NCBI GenBank assembly: GCA_023459535.1
Contig: JAEWTK010000106.1
Coordinates: 1-11,922, forward strand
Direction: 5' to 3'
Length of the DNA stretch: 11,922 bases
Origin: Pseudomonadota bacterium
GTDB taxonomy: Bacteria; Pseudomonadota; Gammaproteobacteria; Burkholderiales; Methylophilaceae
Shown: positions 1 through 8,798 of the stretch, in pieces
Numbering within the stretch: the stretch's first letter is position 1
Layout of the letters: every line of letters begins with the position of its first letter
Made by a program: the position numbers and the translations under genes
Notes under the pieces: model-generated
The model's input: only the letters and a program-made list of their open reading frames with translations
The model's database searches: none
Told to the model about the DNA's origin: nothing

Positions 1-1079
1 GGATCGGGCTGGTCATGGTCTATTCGTCGTCTATCGCGCTGGCCGAAGCGGACCGCGCGACCGGGCATCAGTCCACCTATTACTTGATCCGGCACAGCAT
101 CTATCTGGTCATCAGCCTCAGTGCGGCTGCCATCACCTTTCAGATTCCGACGCAGTTGTGGCAGAAGATGGCGCCCTACCTGTTCCTCATCGGCATGGTG
201 ACGCTGGCGCTGGTGCTGATACCGGGCATCGGCCGCGAGGTTAACGGCAGCCGGCGCTGGATCTCGCTGTTTGTCGTCACCATACAGCCATCTGAATTCA
301 TGAAGCTGCTGGTCGCGGTCTATGCGGCGGATTACACCTTGCGCAAGGCTGCGGTGATGGACAGTTTCACCAAGGGATTCTTCCCGATGCTGCTGGTCAT
401 GTTCGTCGTCGGCAGCCTGTTGCTGATGGAACCGGATTTTGGCGCCTTTGCCGTCATTTCCACAATCACCATTTCCATCCTCTGGTTGGGCGGCATCAAT
501 ATCCGTATCTTCATCGGCATGATTGGCATGCTGGTGGTGGGTTTCGTCCTGCTGATCTGGAGTTCGCCGTACCGCCTGCAGCGCATCATCGGTTTCATGG
601 ACCCGTGGGCCGACCCCTATGGCAAGGGCTATCAGCTGTCACATGCGCTGATCGCCTTCGGCCGCGGCGAATGGTTCGGCGTCGGTCTCGGTGCCAGCGT
701 CGAGAAACTCCTGTATCTGCCGGAAGCACATACCGACTTCCTGCTTGCAGTCATTGCCGAGGAGCTGGGTTTTATCGGAGTGCTGACCATCATCGGCCTG
801 TTTTCCTGGCTGGTCATGCGCGCCTTCGCCATTGGCCGCGAAGCCATCGGCAACGAGCGCTATTTCTCCGCCCTGCTGGCGCAGGGCATCGGCGTCTGGA
901 TCGGCGTGCAGGCCATCATCAACATCGGGGTCAACATGGGTCTGCTACCGACCAAGGGCCTGACTTTGCCATTACTGTCCTTCGGCGGCAGCGGCATCCT
1001 CGCCAATTGCATTGCTTTGGCCGTACTGATGCGCATCGACTTCGAGAACAGAAGAATCCAGAAGGGTCTGCCGGTATGA
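1..1079 (+). CDS. ftsW: FtsW, SEDS-family septal peptidoglycan glycosyltransferase (5' end outside window)
   Basis: FtsW is a polytopic inner-membrane protein that polymerises lipid II at the division septum with its partner class B penicillin-binding protein (FtsI). The reading frame is open from the first base (complete codons from position 3), so the start and roughly 25-30 N-terminal residues lie upstream; 358 residues are visible. Family signatures, numbered from the first visible residue, are QPSEFMK (95-101), EPDFG (143-147), the periplasmic loop PEAHTDF (240-246) whose Asp245 matches the conserved essential Asp of SEDS proteins, and the C-terminal [16 protein letters not shown] (316-331). 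About nine hydrophobic segments are visible, where the family usually has ten. Its stop overlaps the murG start as ATGA, indicating translational coupling. RodA is the main alternative, but the dcw context favours FtsW. Confidence 0.97.
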   Translation, partial: IGLVMVYSSSIALAEADRATGHQSTYYLIRHSIYLVISLSAAAITFQIPTQLWQKMAPYLFLIGMVTLALVLIPGIGREVNGSRRWISLFVVTIQPSEFMKLLVAVYAADYTLRKAAVMDSFTKGFFPMLLVMFVVGSLLLMEPDFGAFAVISTITISILWLGGINIRIFIGMIGMLVVGFVLLIWSSPYRLQRIIGFMDPWADPYGKGYQLSHALIAFGRGEWFGVGLGASVEKLLYLPEAHTDFLLAVIAEELGFIGVLTIIGLFSWLVMRAFAIGREAIGNERYFSALLAQGIGVWIGVQAIINIGVNMGLLPTKGLTLPLLSFGGSGILANCIALAVLMRIDFENRRIQKGLPV

Positions 1080-2178
1080 GCAGAACCTTACTCATCATGG
1101 CAGCAGGCACCGGCGGGCATGTCATGCCGGGGCTGGCCGTGGCCGAAGCTATGCGCGGCCGCGGATGGCAGGTGCACTGGCTGGCAACGCGGCACGGCAT
1201 GGAGAACCATTTGGTGCCGTCCAGTGGCATTCCGATGACGCGTTTGAATTTCTCCGGTTTGCGCGGCAAAGGGCTGCTGCACAGTGTGGCCGGTGTTTTC
1301 AAGCTATTGGCGGCGACCTGGAAGGCCTGGCGTCTGATGGGGCGCTTGCGCCCATCGGTGGTGCTCGGCATGGGCGGTTATGTCACCGTGCCCGGCGGCT
1401 GGGCGGCGCGCCTGCGTGGCCTGCCGTTGGCGCTGGTCAACGCGGACGCTGCCTTGCTGATGTCGAATCGCGCGCTAGCGCGGGTGGCCGATCGCATCAT
1501 GTTCGGTTTCGAAGGTGAAGCGCAGAGGCTGGGCGCCTTGGCAGAAAAATCCGTGGTGACCGGTAACCCGATTCGCAAGAAAATCGCGGCCGTTGAACCG
1601 CCTGAATCGCGTTATCGCCAGCGCAGCGGTGTTCTACACCTGCTGGTCGTCGGCGGCAGCCTCGGTGCGCGGCCGTTGAACGAAACCTTGCCGGCTGCCT
1701 TGGCCTTGATACCGGAGGCGATGCGGCCGGTGGTCGTGCATCAGTCTGGCGCTCAGCACATCGAAACCTTGCAGGCGGCGTACAAAGCTGCCGGGGTCGA
1801 GGCCAGTGTGGTGCCTTTCATCGAGGATATGGCCGCTGCCTATGCTGATGCTGATGTGCTGGTATGCCGCGCCGGTGCCATTACCGTCAGCGAGATCGCT
1901 GTGGCTGGCGTGGCAAGCATCCTGGTGCCGCTGGTGGTTTCAACGACTTCGCACCAGCGCGATAACGCCCAGTGGATGGCGGCGCATGGCGCGGCGATGT
2001 ATTTGGCGCAGACAGATATGACAGCCGAACGGCTGGCCGATATGTTGAAAAGCCTGAAACGGGAACAGCTGCTGCAGATGTCAAAAGCTGCCCGTAGCCT
2101 TGGCAGGCCGAATGCAACAGCCGCAATTGCCAATGAGCTGGAGGCAATTGCCTTGCTTGCGCAGGGGGGAGACGGAAC

Positions 2179-2182
<4 letters not shown>
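1076..2182 (+). CDS. murG: MurG, lipid II-forming N-acetylglucosaminyltransferase
   Basis: MurG transfers GlcNAc from UDP-GlcNAc to lipid I on the cytoplasmic face of the inner membrane, giving lipid II for FtsW. It has 368 residues, a normal length. The ATG at 1076 shares ATGA with the ftsW stop and follows GAAGGG at 1061-1066; the frame stays open upstream to 605, but that part lies out of frame inside ftsW. Visible motifs of this GT28 glycosyltransferase are GTGGH (11-15), GMGGY (98-102), GNPIR (163-167), GGSLGA (193-198), HQSG (222-225) and [10 protein letters not shown] (264-273). One oddity is that the usual HEQN box in the acceptor domain reads VNAD (121-124). Another is that the donor-side loop reads [10 protein letters not shown] (289-298) rather than the common HAVDDHQ form. 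The rest of the fold signature is intact, so I expect an active enzyme. Confidence 0.96.
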
Positions 2183-3569
<1,387 letters not shown>

Positions 3570-3573
<4 letters not shown>

Positions 3574-4460
3574 TGGCGCAGATGCAGACACAAGGGCGCC
3601 TGCTGCGGGACGAGCCGTTGGCCCGTTATACCAGCTGGCGCGTTGGCGGCCAGGCCGAACGGTTTTACATCCCGGCCGGACTCGACGACCTGCGCGACTA
3701 TTTGCGCGGTCTGCCGCAGGGTGAGCCGGTGTATTTCATCGGCCTCGGTTCCAACCTGCTGGTGCGCGACGGCGGCGTACGCGGCAGCGTGGTGTTGATG
3801 CACAACGTGCTGACCGGCCTCACCATGGATGGCGAACTGGTCTATGCCGAAGCCGGCGTGACCTGCGCCAAGCTGGCCCGCTTCACGGCACGCCAGCACC
3901 GGCATGGCGCCGAATTCATGGCGGGCATCCCGGGCACCGTGGGCGGGGCCTTGGCGATGAATGCCGGCTGCCACGGTGGCGAGACCTGGGACGTGGTGAA
4001 GCAGGTGCAGACCATAGACCGGCGCGGTGAATTGCACCTGCGTAACAGAAAAGAATTCGTCACCGGCTATCGCCATGTCGAACTGCCGGCCGGCGAGGAA
4101 TGGTTCATCGCCGCCTGGTTCGACCTGCCGGCCGGCGAAGCCAGTGAAGCCGAGCAGAAGATCAAGAGCCTGCTGGCGAAGCGGCTGGCGACGCAACCCT
4201 TGAATCAGCCCAACGCTGGCTCGACCTTCCGCAACCCGCCCGGCGATTTCGCCGCACGGCTGATCGAGGCGAGTGGACTCAAGGGTTATAGCATCGGCGG
4301 CGCGCAGGTGTCGGAGAAACACGCCAACTTCATCGTCAATCTGGGCGATGCGACGGCAGACGACATTGAGCGGCTGATCGCCCATATGCAGGAAACGGTG
4401 CAACGCGAACACGGTATCGCGCTGCAGCGGGAAGTCAGAATTATTGGAGAAAGGCAATGA
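3570..4460 (+). CDS. murB: MurB, UDP-N-acetylenolpyruvoylglucosamine reductase (type II)
   Basis: MurB is the FAD-dependent cytoplasmic reductase that makes UDP-MurNAc from enolpyruvyl-UDP-GlcNAc with NADPH, supplying the MurC substrate. It has 296 residues, the length of short (type II) MurBs, without the insertion seen in the E. coli enzyme. FAD-binding motifs are TSWRVGG (21-27), [10 protein letters not shown] (58-67) and [16 protein letters not shown] (118-133). Catalytic-region motifs are GYRH (166-169), NAGSTFRNP (215-223, with Ser218 as the expected proton donor) and VSEKHANF (247-254, Glu249). The start is either GTG at 3570, giving a GTGA overlap with murC, or the adjacent ATG at 3573 with a 1-bp overlap; both share the weak GCAGGG upstream, so the choice is unresolved. 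MurC and MurB are neighbours in pathway and map. Confidence 0.97.
4446..4454 (+). promoter_or_regulatory. Strong Shine-Dalgarno inside the murB 3' end
   Basis: GGAGAAAGG sits just ahead of ATG 4457, which overlaps the murB stop (TGA 4458-4460). The GGAG core is 7 nt from that ATG. It is a better ribosome-binding site than anything directly before ddl. I infer that it once served the downstream gene, or now serves the 26-codon frame described next. Confidence 0.55.
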
Positions 4461-4537
4461 GTCACAGAGATTTATGTGAAGGGTTTTCCTCTGTGAACTC
4501 TGTGTCCTCTGTGGCTAAGTCAGGTTTTGGAAAATGA
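4457..4537 (+). CDS. Possible 26-residue leader/coupling ORF bridging murB and ddl
   Basis: An ATG in the ATGA overlap with the murB stop opens a 26-codon frame across the CTCTGTG repeat. It closes with TGA 4535-4537, inside an ATGA overlap with the ddl start at 4534. A good ribosome-binding site (4446-4454) precedes it. The peptide begins [10 protein letters not shown], continues SVNSVSSVA from the repeat, and ends KSGFGK. It has no recognisable domain, and its composition is set by the repeat. I infer that its value, if any, is to carry ribosomes from murB to ddl rather than to make a functional peptide. It could equally be a chance open frame. Confidence 0.35.
   Translation: MSHRDLCEGFSSVNSVSSVAKSGFGK
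4461..4516 (+). repeat. CTCTGTG/CACAGAG intergenic repeat element
   Basis: CTCTGTG occurs three times at exact 9-bp spacing (4489-4495, 4498-4504, 4507-4513), with an inverted copy CACAGAG at 4463-4469. The inverted copy can pair with any of the three direct copies, giving a 7-bp stem with a loop of 19 nt or more. From memory, this CACAGAG-rich motif recurs in intergenic spacers of many unrelated bacteria and gives spurious peptides such as TEDTEFTEE on one strand and SVNSVSSV on the other. The outer boundaries are approximate. No transposase is nearby. Confidence 0.7.
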
Positions 4538-4554
4538 TGAAAGATTTTGGAAAA
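4525..4554 (+). repeat. 10-bp direct repeat flanking the ddl start
   Basis: TTTTGGAAAA occurs at 4525-4534 and again at 4545-4554, exactly 20 bp apart. The first copy runs into the ddl ATG at 4534; the second encodes part of the FGK near the Ddl N-terminus. It may be a duplication left by insertion of the upstream repeat element, or chance in an A/T-rich stretch. Confidence 0.5.
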
Positions 4555-5442
4555 GTCGCAGTCCTGTTGGGTGGTCGCTCCGGCGAACGCGAGGTTTCGC
4601 TGAACAGCGGCGGTGCCGTATTGGCCGCATTGTTGCGGGGCGGGGTCGATGCGCACGCCTTCGATCCGGCGGAACGTCCGCTGCATGAGCTGGAGGACTA
4701 TGACCGCGTGTTTATCGCCCTGCACGGCCGTTACGGCGAGGACGGCACGATTCAGGGTGCGCTCGAGCTGATGGGCATTCCCTATACCGGCAGCGGCGTC
4801 ATGGCCTCCAGTGTTGGCATGGACAAGTGGCGTACCAAATTGTTGTGGCGTGCGGCTGGATTGCCGACGCCGGATTTTGCCCTGATCGAGGCGACCAGCG
4901 ATTTCGCCGCAGTTGAGCGCCAGCTCGGTTTGCCGCTGTTCGTCAAGCCGGCGAATGAAGGTTCCAGTATCGGTATCAGCAAGGTCAAGCAGGCCGGCCA
5001 GTTGCGCGCGGCTTATGAACTGGCGGCGAAGTCCGACCCGCTGGTGATTGCCGAGCAGTTCGTCGGTGGCGGTGAATATACGGTCGGCATCCTGGGAGAC
5101 ACCGTGCTGCCTGTGATCCGTATCGTGCCGGCCAACGAGTTCTACGACTACGAGGCCAAGTATCTGCGCGATGACACGCAGTATCTCTGTCCGTGTGGAT
5201 TGCCGCCGGAAAAGGAAGCACAGATACAGGCAGAGGCATTGCAGGCATTCCGCACCATTGGCGGCCGGGGTTGGGGGCGAGTGGACTTTTTGATGGACGA
5301 AGCAGGGAAGCATTACTTCCTGGAAGTGAATACGTCGCCCGGCATGACCGATCACAGCCTGGTGCCGATGGCGGCGAAGGCCAGGGGCATCAGTTTCGAT
5401 CAGTTGGTGCTGGAGATATTGGAGATGGCGCGTGTGGGATAA
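4534..5442 (+). CDS. ddl: Ddl, D-alanine--D-alanine ligase (DdlB type)
   Basis: Ddl is the cytoplasmic ATP-grasp ligase that forms D-Ala-D-Ala, the terminal dipeptide that MurF adds to the muropeptide. It has 302 residues, typical of DdlB. Motifs are [11 protein letters not shown] (13-23, with Glu18 matching the D-Ala-binding Glu of E. coli DdlB), HGRYGEDG (64-71), [11 protein letters not shown] (138-148), YDYEAKY (204-210), GRVDF (248-252) and the metal-binding EVNTSPGMT (264-272). The Tyr in YDYEAKY implies a D-Ala-D-Ala enzyme rather than a D-Ala-D-lactate form. Two adjacent ATGs (4534 and 4537) are possible starts. No good Shine-Dalgarno precedes them, so coupling from the upstream frame may matter. 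The 3' end overlaps ftsQ by 11 bp. Confidence 0.97.
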   Translation: MMKDFGKVAVLLGGRSGEREVSLNSGGAVLAALLRGGVDAHAFDPAERPLHELEDYDRVFIALHGRYGEDGTIQGALELMGIPYTGSGVMASSVGMDKWRTKLLWRAAGLPTPDFALIEATSDFAAVERQLGLPLFVKPANEGSSIGISKVKQAGQLRAAYELAAKSDPLVIAEQFVGGGEYTVGILGDTVLPVIRIVPANEFYDYEAKYLRDDTQYLCPCGLPPEKEAQIQAEALQAFRTIGGRGWGRVDFLMDEAGKHYFLEVNTSPGMTDHSLVPMAAKARGISFDQLVLEILEMARVG

Positions 5443-6157
5443 GCCACAGGTCCTGAACTGGATCGCCAACCTCCTGTTCGGGCTGGCTACCGTGCTCATG
5501 CTCTACGGCGTGATCTATGTGGTCGTGCATCTGCCGATCTTCCCGCTGCGCGAAGTGCGGGTGGAAGGCAGCCTGAACCATGTGACGCGCGAACAGCTGA
5601 AGCTGATCGTGAGCCGGCATTTGCAGGGTAATTTCTTCACGCTGGATCTGGTGAAGGCGCGCGATGCGTTCGAGAAGCTGCCCTGGGCACGCAGCGTCAG
5701 TCTGCGCCGTCGCTGGCCGGACCGCTTGGAGGTGGTGGTGGATGAGCATCAGGAACTGGCGCGCTGGGGCAATATCGCCTTGGTCAACACCTATGGCGAG
5801 CTGTTTCATGCGGCTTCTGATGAGGATTTGCCTGTGTTCTATGGGCCGGGTGAAGGTGTGGCCGAGGTGGCGAAAAGGTATGGGGAGTACAGCAGTTTGT
5901 TGGCCGGAACCGGCATGAAAGTGACGCAACTGGTGCTGACGCCGAGACGCGCATGGCAGATACAGACGGATAACGGCATCGTCATCGAACTGGGACGAGA
6001 GGATATGGAAAACCGGCTTGCCAAGTTTGCCAGCGTCTATCAGCAGACCTTGAGCAAGCTGGGCGTGTCATTTGCCTACGCGGATTTGAGATACCCGAAT
6101 GGTTTCGCTGTCAGGCGGCCGGTACGGGCAACGGCAGGCAGGACAGGCGCCGCCTGA
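5432..6157 (+). CDS. ftsQ: FtsQ, divisome POTRA-domain protein
   Basis: FtsQ is a bitopic inner-membrane divisome protein that recruits FtsB/FtsL and links early and late division proteins. It has 241 residues: a very short cytoplasmic tail (about 1-10), one membrane helix (about 12-33), a POTRA domain beginning at [10 protein letters not shown] (37-46) and running to about 105, and a beta domain to about 230. [18 protein letters not shown] (84-101) is the typical end of the POTRA region. The start is GTG 5432, chosen because GGAG (5421-5424) lies 7 nt upstream and the hydrophobic segment follows at once; no in-frame ATG is better. The gene overlaps ddl by 11 bp, so it is very likely co-translated with it. 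The C-terminal tail ([10 protein letters not shown]) looks disordered. Confidence 0.95.
   Translation: MWDKPQVLNWIANLLFGLATVLMLYGVIYVVVHLPIFPLREVRVEGSLNHVTREQLKLIVSRHLQGNFFTLDLVKARDAFEKLPWARSVSLRRRWPDRLEVVVDEHQELARWGNIALVNTYGELFHAASDEDLPVFYGPGEGVAEVAKRYGEYSSLLAGTGMKVTQLVLTPRRAWQIQTDNGIVIELGREDMENRLAKFASVYQQTLSKLGVSFAYADLRYPNGFAVRRPVRATAGRTGAA
6144..6156. other. 13-bp palindrome over the ftsQ stop codon
   Basis: CAGGCG-C-CGCCTG is a perfect 6-1-6 inverted repeat; in RNA it would fold as a 5-bp stem with a 3-nt loop. It covers the last ftsQ codons and all but the final base of the stop codon, 28 nt before the ftsA ribosome-binding site. There is no U-run, so it is not a classical terminator. 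It might act as an mRNA processing or stability element. Confidence 0.4.
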
Positions 6158-6184
6158 AGTAAGGCGTGACTGCAGGGGATGAAT

Positions 6185-6193
6185 GGAGAGAGG
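6185..6193 (+). promoter_or_regulatory. Ribosome-binding site deciding the ftsA start
   Basis: GGAGAGAGG precedes ATG 6195, with 6 nt between its GGAG core and the ATG. The in-frame ATG at 6183 also has a purine stretch (AGGGGA, 6174-6179), but spaced closer. Starting at 6195 gives MSKVREDKNLIVGLDIG, the N-terminus expected for FtsA. Confidence 0.65.
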
Positions 6194-6194
6194 T

Positions 6195-7433
6195 ATGAGT
6201 AAAGTGAGAGAAGATAAAAATCTGATAGTGGGCCTGGATATCGGCACGTCGAAGATCGTCGCGATTGTGGCCGAACTGCAGCCCGAGGGGACGCTCAAGG
6301 TCATCGGCCTCGGGCAGCACACTTCACGCGGCCTGAAGAAGGGCGTGGTGATCAACATCGATTCGACCATGCAGGCTATCCAGCGGGCGCTGGAAGAAGC
6401 CGAGCTGATGGCGGATTGCAAGATCAGTGCGGTGTTCACGGGCATTGCCGGCAGCCATATCAAGAGCCTGAATTCGCACGGCATGGTCAAGATCAAGGAT
6501 GCCGAGGTGATGCAGGCCGACGTCGATCGCGTGGTCGATACCGCGCGTGCCATCGCCCTGCCATCCGACCAGCAGATCCTGCACATCCTCACTCAGGAAT
6601 TCATCATCGACGGCCAGGAAGACGTGCGCGAGCCTCTGGGCATGAGCGGCATGAAGCTGGAAGTGAAGGTGCATATCGTCACCGGCGCCGTCGCTGCCGC
6701 GCAGAACATCGTCAAGTGCATCCGGCGTTGCGGTCTCGAAGTGTCCGACCTGATTCTGCAGCCGCTGGCTTCTAGCATGGCGGTGCTGACCGAGGATGAG
6801 AAGGAACTGGGTGTCTGCCTGGTCGATATTGGTGGCGGCACCACCGACATTGCCGTGTTCAAGCAGGGCGCCATCCGCCATACGGCAGTGGTGCCAATCG
6901 CCGGTGATCAGGTCACCAATGACATCGCCGTGGCCTTCCGTACGCCGACCCAGTCGGCCGAGGAGATCAAGATCAAGCACGGCTGTGCGCTACGCCAGTT
7001 GGCCGATCCGCGTGAAGTGGTCGAGGTGCCGGGCGTCGACGGCCGTGAGCCGCGCCAGCTTTCCGTACAGACGCTGGCCGAGGTCATCGAACCGCGCATC
7101 GTCGAACTTTATGAACTGGTGCTGAGCGAACTGCGCCGTAGCGGCATGGAAGAGATGATCGCCTCCGGCATCGTCATCACCGGCGGCTCATCCATGATGC
7201 GCGGTATGGTGGAACTGGGCGAGGAGATATTCCACATGCCGGTACGTCTGGGCATGCCGCGCTATGTCGGCGGCCTGTCAGAGGTGGTCGGCAACCCGCG
7301 CTATGCGACCGGCGTCGGCCTGGTGCTGATGGGCAAGCAGCAGGTCGAGCGGCATTTGTTGAACCAGATGGAGTCTGGTTCGTTCGCCGACATTCTGAGC
7401 CGCATGAAAAGCTGGTTCAAAGGGAATTTTTAA
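6195..7433 (+). CDS. ftsA: FtsA, actin-like membrane tether of the Z ring
   Basis: FtsA is a bacterial actin homologue that binds the FtsZ C-terminal peptide, polymerises on the membrane and recruits later divisome proteins. It has 412 residues from ATG 6195 (416 if ATG 6183 were used). Nucleotide-binding motifs are DIGTSK (15-20), DIGGGTTDIA (211-220) and ITGGSS (329-334 region). The 1C subdomain lies between about residues 85 and 165. The C-terminus SFADILSRMKSWFKGNF is an amphipathic, basic/aromatic membrane-targeting helix, as expected. It directly precedes ftsZ, the usual order. The spacer from ftsQ (6158-6194) holds only the ribosome-binding region; I see no promoter in it. Confidence 0.97.
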   Translation: MSKVREDKNLIVGLDIGTSKIVAIVAELQPEGTLKVIGLGQHTSRGLKKGVVINIDSTMQAIQRALEEAELMADCKISAVFTGIAGSHIKSLNSHGMVKIKDAEVMQADVDRVVDTARAIALPSDQQILHILTQEFIIDGQEDVREPLGMSGMKLEVKVHIVTGAVAAAQNIVKCIRRCGLEVSDLILQPLASSMAVLTEDEKELGVCLVDIGGGTTDIAVFKQGAIRHTAVVPIAGDQVTNDIAVAFRTPTQSAEEIKIKHGCALRQLADPREVVEVPGVDGREPRQLSVQTLAEVIEPRIVELYELVLSELRRSGMEEMIASGIVITGGSSMMRGMVELGEEIFHMPVRLGMPRYVGGLSEVVGNPRYATGVGLVLMGKQQVERHLLNQMESGSFADILSRMKSWFKGNF

Positions 7434-7437
7434 GGTT

Positions 7438-7457
7438 CTGCCGGAGTGATCCGGCAG
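7438..7457 (+). other. GC-rich hairpin between ftsA and ftsZ
   Basis: CTGCCGG, a 6-nt loop AGTGAT, then CCGGCAG form a perfect 7-bp stem starting 4 nt after the ftsA stop. No U-tract follows (the next bases are GGTGTG), so an intrinsic terminator is unlikely. It could be a 3' stability element for ftsA mRNA, an RNase processing barrier, or part of the ftsZ leader. Confidence 0.55.
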
Positions 7458-7511
7458 GGTGTGAAGTTGTTTGGGCAGAAGTAGTTAGTAACATCGACAA
7501 GGAGAAAAGCA

Positions 7512-8696
7512 ATGTTTGAAATTATGGACAGGGACTCGCAAGAGGCCGTAATTAAAGTAATAGGCGTGGGTGGCTGCGGTGGTAATGCAGTCGCGCACAT
7601 GATTGAAAAGAACGTCGGTGGCGTGGAATTCATCTGCGCCAACACCGACATGCAGGCGCTGAAGAAGAGCCAGGCAAAGACTGTGCTGCAAATCGGTACG
7701 GACATCACCAAGGGTCTGGGTGCCGGCGCACGTCCGGAGATCGGTCGTGAAGCGGCATTGGAAGACCGCGAACGCATCGCCGAGACCATCGACGGTGCCG
7801 ATATGCTGTTCATCACCGCCGGCATGGGTGGCGGTACCGGTACCGGTGCTGCGCCAATCATCGCCGAAGTGGCAAAGGAAATGGGTATTCTGACCGTGGC
7901 CGTTGTCACCAAGCCGTTCGCTTTCGAAGGTAAACGTACCAAGGTGGCGGTCGAAGGTCTGGAAGAACTTTCCAAGCATGTCGATTCTCTCATCATCATC
8001 CCGAACGAGAAGCTGATGGAAGTGCTGGGCGAAGATGTACCGTTCCTGCAGGCATTCGAAGCGGCGAATGACGTGTTGCACAACGCTGTTTCCGGCATCG
8101 CTGAAATCATCAATTGCCCGGGTCTGGTCAACGTCGACTTTGCCGACGTGCGCACTGTCATGTCCGAGATGGGTATGGCGATGATGGGTTCCGCCATGGC
8201 GAGCGGTGCCGACCGTGCCCGCATCGCGGCAGAACAGGCAGTGGCAAGCCCGTTGCTGGAAGACGTCAACCTGGCCAATGCCCGTGGCGTTCTGGTGAAC
8301 ATCACCGCCAGCACTTCGTTCAAGATGAAGGAATACTACGACGTCATGAACACCATCAAGGCTTTCACAGCAGATGATGCCACCGTGATCGTCGGTAACG
8401 TGTTCGATGAATCCATCGGCGATGGTCTGCGCGTGACCATGGTGGCCACTGGCCTCAACGGTGTTGCCGGCCGCCGTCAGCAAAAACCCGAGTTGCGCGT
8501 GATGACTCAGGTGCGTGACGGTACGACTGGTCAGGCTGTGTTTGTTGGTGGTAGCGGTGTCAATATGGGGGCATCCGACGACGATACGCCGGCCGTGTTC
8601 TCCTCCAACGGTCGCCGTGCCACAGTTGAAGCGATGAAGCAATCGGGCGTGGAAGAATATGACATCCCGGCGTTCCTGCGCAAACAGGCTGACTAG
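7512..8696 (+). CDS. ftsZ: FtsZ, tubulin-like cell division GTPase
   Basis: FtsZ polymerises with GTP at midcell into the Z ring that organises division. It has 394 residues. The GTP-binding core contains [11 protein letters not shown] (17-27), the tubulin signature [10 protein letters not shown] (106-115) and the T7 synergy loop NVDFADVR (207-214), whose acidic residues drive GTP hydrolysis across the interface. A flexible linker follows (about 320-380). The C-terminal peptide [11 protein letters not shown] (382-392) is the docking site for FtsA and other partners. ATG 7512 has an excellent AAGGAG (7499-7504) at 7 nt spacing, the best ribosome-binding site in the window, consistent with FtsZ's high expression. 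The 78-bp leader contains the hairpin at 7438-7457 and no convincing promoter. Confidence 0.99.
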   Translation: MFEIMDRDSQEAVIKVIGVGGCGGNAVAHMIEKNVGGVEFICANTDMQALKKSQAKTVLQIGTDITKGLGAGARPEIGREAALEDRERIAETIDGADMLFITAGMGGGTGTGAAPIIAEVAKEMGILTVAVVTKPFAFEGKRTKVAVEGLEELSKHVDSLIIIPNEKLMEVLGEDVPFLQAFEAANDVLHNAVSGIAEIINCPGLVNVDFADVRTVMSEMGMAMMGSAMASGADRARIAAEQAVASPLLEDVNLANARGVLVNITASTSFKMKEYYDVMNTIKAFTADDATVIVGNVFDESIGDGLRVTMVATGLNGVAGRRQQKPELRVMTQVRDGTTGQAVFVGGSGVNMGASDDDTPAVFSSNGRRATVEAMKQSGVEEYDIPAFLRKQAD

Positions 8697-8750
8697 AAAG
8701 TAAACACTGGGAGATAATTCTCAATATAGTCAATTGCTTATTTGTGGTAT

Positions 8751-8781
8751 CGGCGTGTCGCCGGCTAGGGAAACTGCGGCG
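8751..8781 (+). promoter_or_regulatory. Mutually exclusive hairpins in the ftsZ-lpxC spacer
   Basis: Three 5-bp blocks alternate in sense: CGGCG (8751-8755), CGCCG (8759-8763) and CGGCG (8777-8781). The middle block can pair with the first (3-nt loop TGT) or the third (13-nt loop), but not both. No U-run follows either stem, so neither is an intrinsic terminator. This could be a small RNA switch on read-through transcripts or just GC-rich chance. Confidence 0.3.
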
Positions 8782-8785
8782 GATG

Positions 8786-8794
8786 TGCTAATAT
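8786..8794 (+). promoter_or_regulatory. Possible extended -10 promoter for lpxC
   Basis: TGCTAATAT matches an extended -10 element (TG-n-TAATAT), placed so that transcription would begin near 8800, about 20 nt before the lpxC GTG. I see no -35 hexamer at the right distance upstream, so the call rests on the extended -10 alone. A second -10-like TATAGT (8725-8730) also lacks a partner. Confidence 0.3.
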
Positions 8795-8798
8795 TTCA

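Noticed and set aside
605..1075. Upstream extension of the murG frame to 605
   Set aside because: This part is out of frame inside ftsW and has no family similarity. The MurG N-terminus with GTGGH starts at 1076, with an ATGA overlap and a ribosome-binding site.
1842..1857. GCTGAT tandem in murG
   Set aside because: Short codon-level repetition in an Ala-Asp helix (YADAD); nothing beyond coding sequence.
7830..7852. GGTACC tandem in ftsZ
   Set aside because: It simply encodes the conserved GGGTGTG nucleotide-binding loop; the repetition follows from the protein.
7485..8642. 385-residue minus-strand open frame opposite ftsZ
   Set aside because: It is an antisense shadow produced by the codon bias of ftsZ. 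The translation is His/Thr-rich with no recognisable domain and no ribosome-binding site.
8707..8726. Fur-box-like GAGATAATTCTCAAT after ftsZ
   Set aside because: Only a 4-bp GAGA/TCTC symmetry is present and the match to the 19-bp Fur consensus is poor in either orientation. It is also too weak for a terminator.
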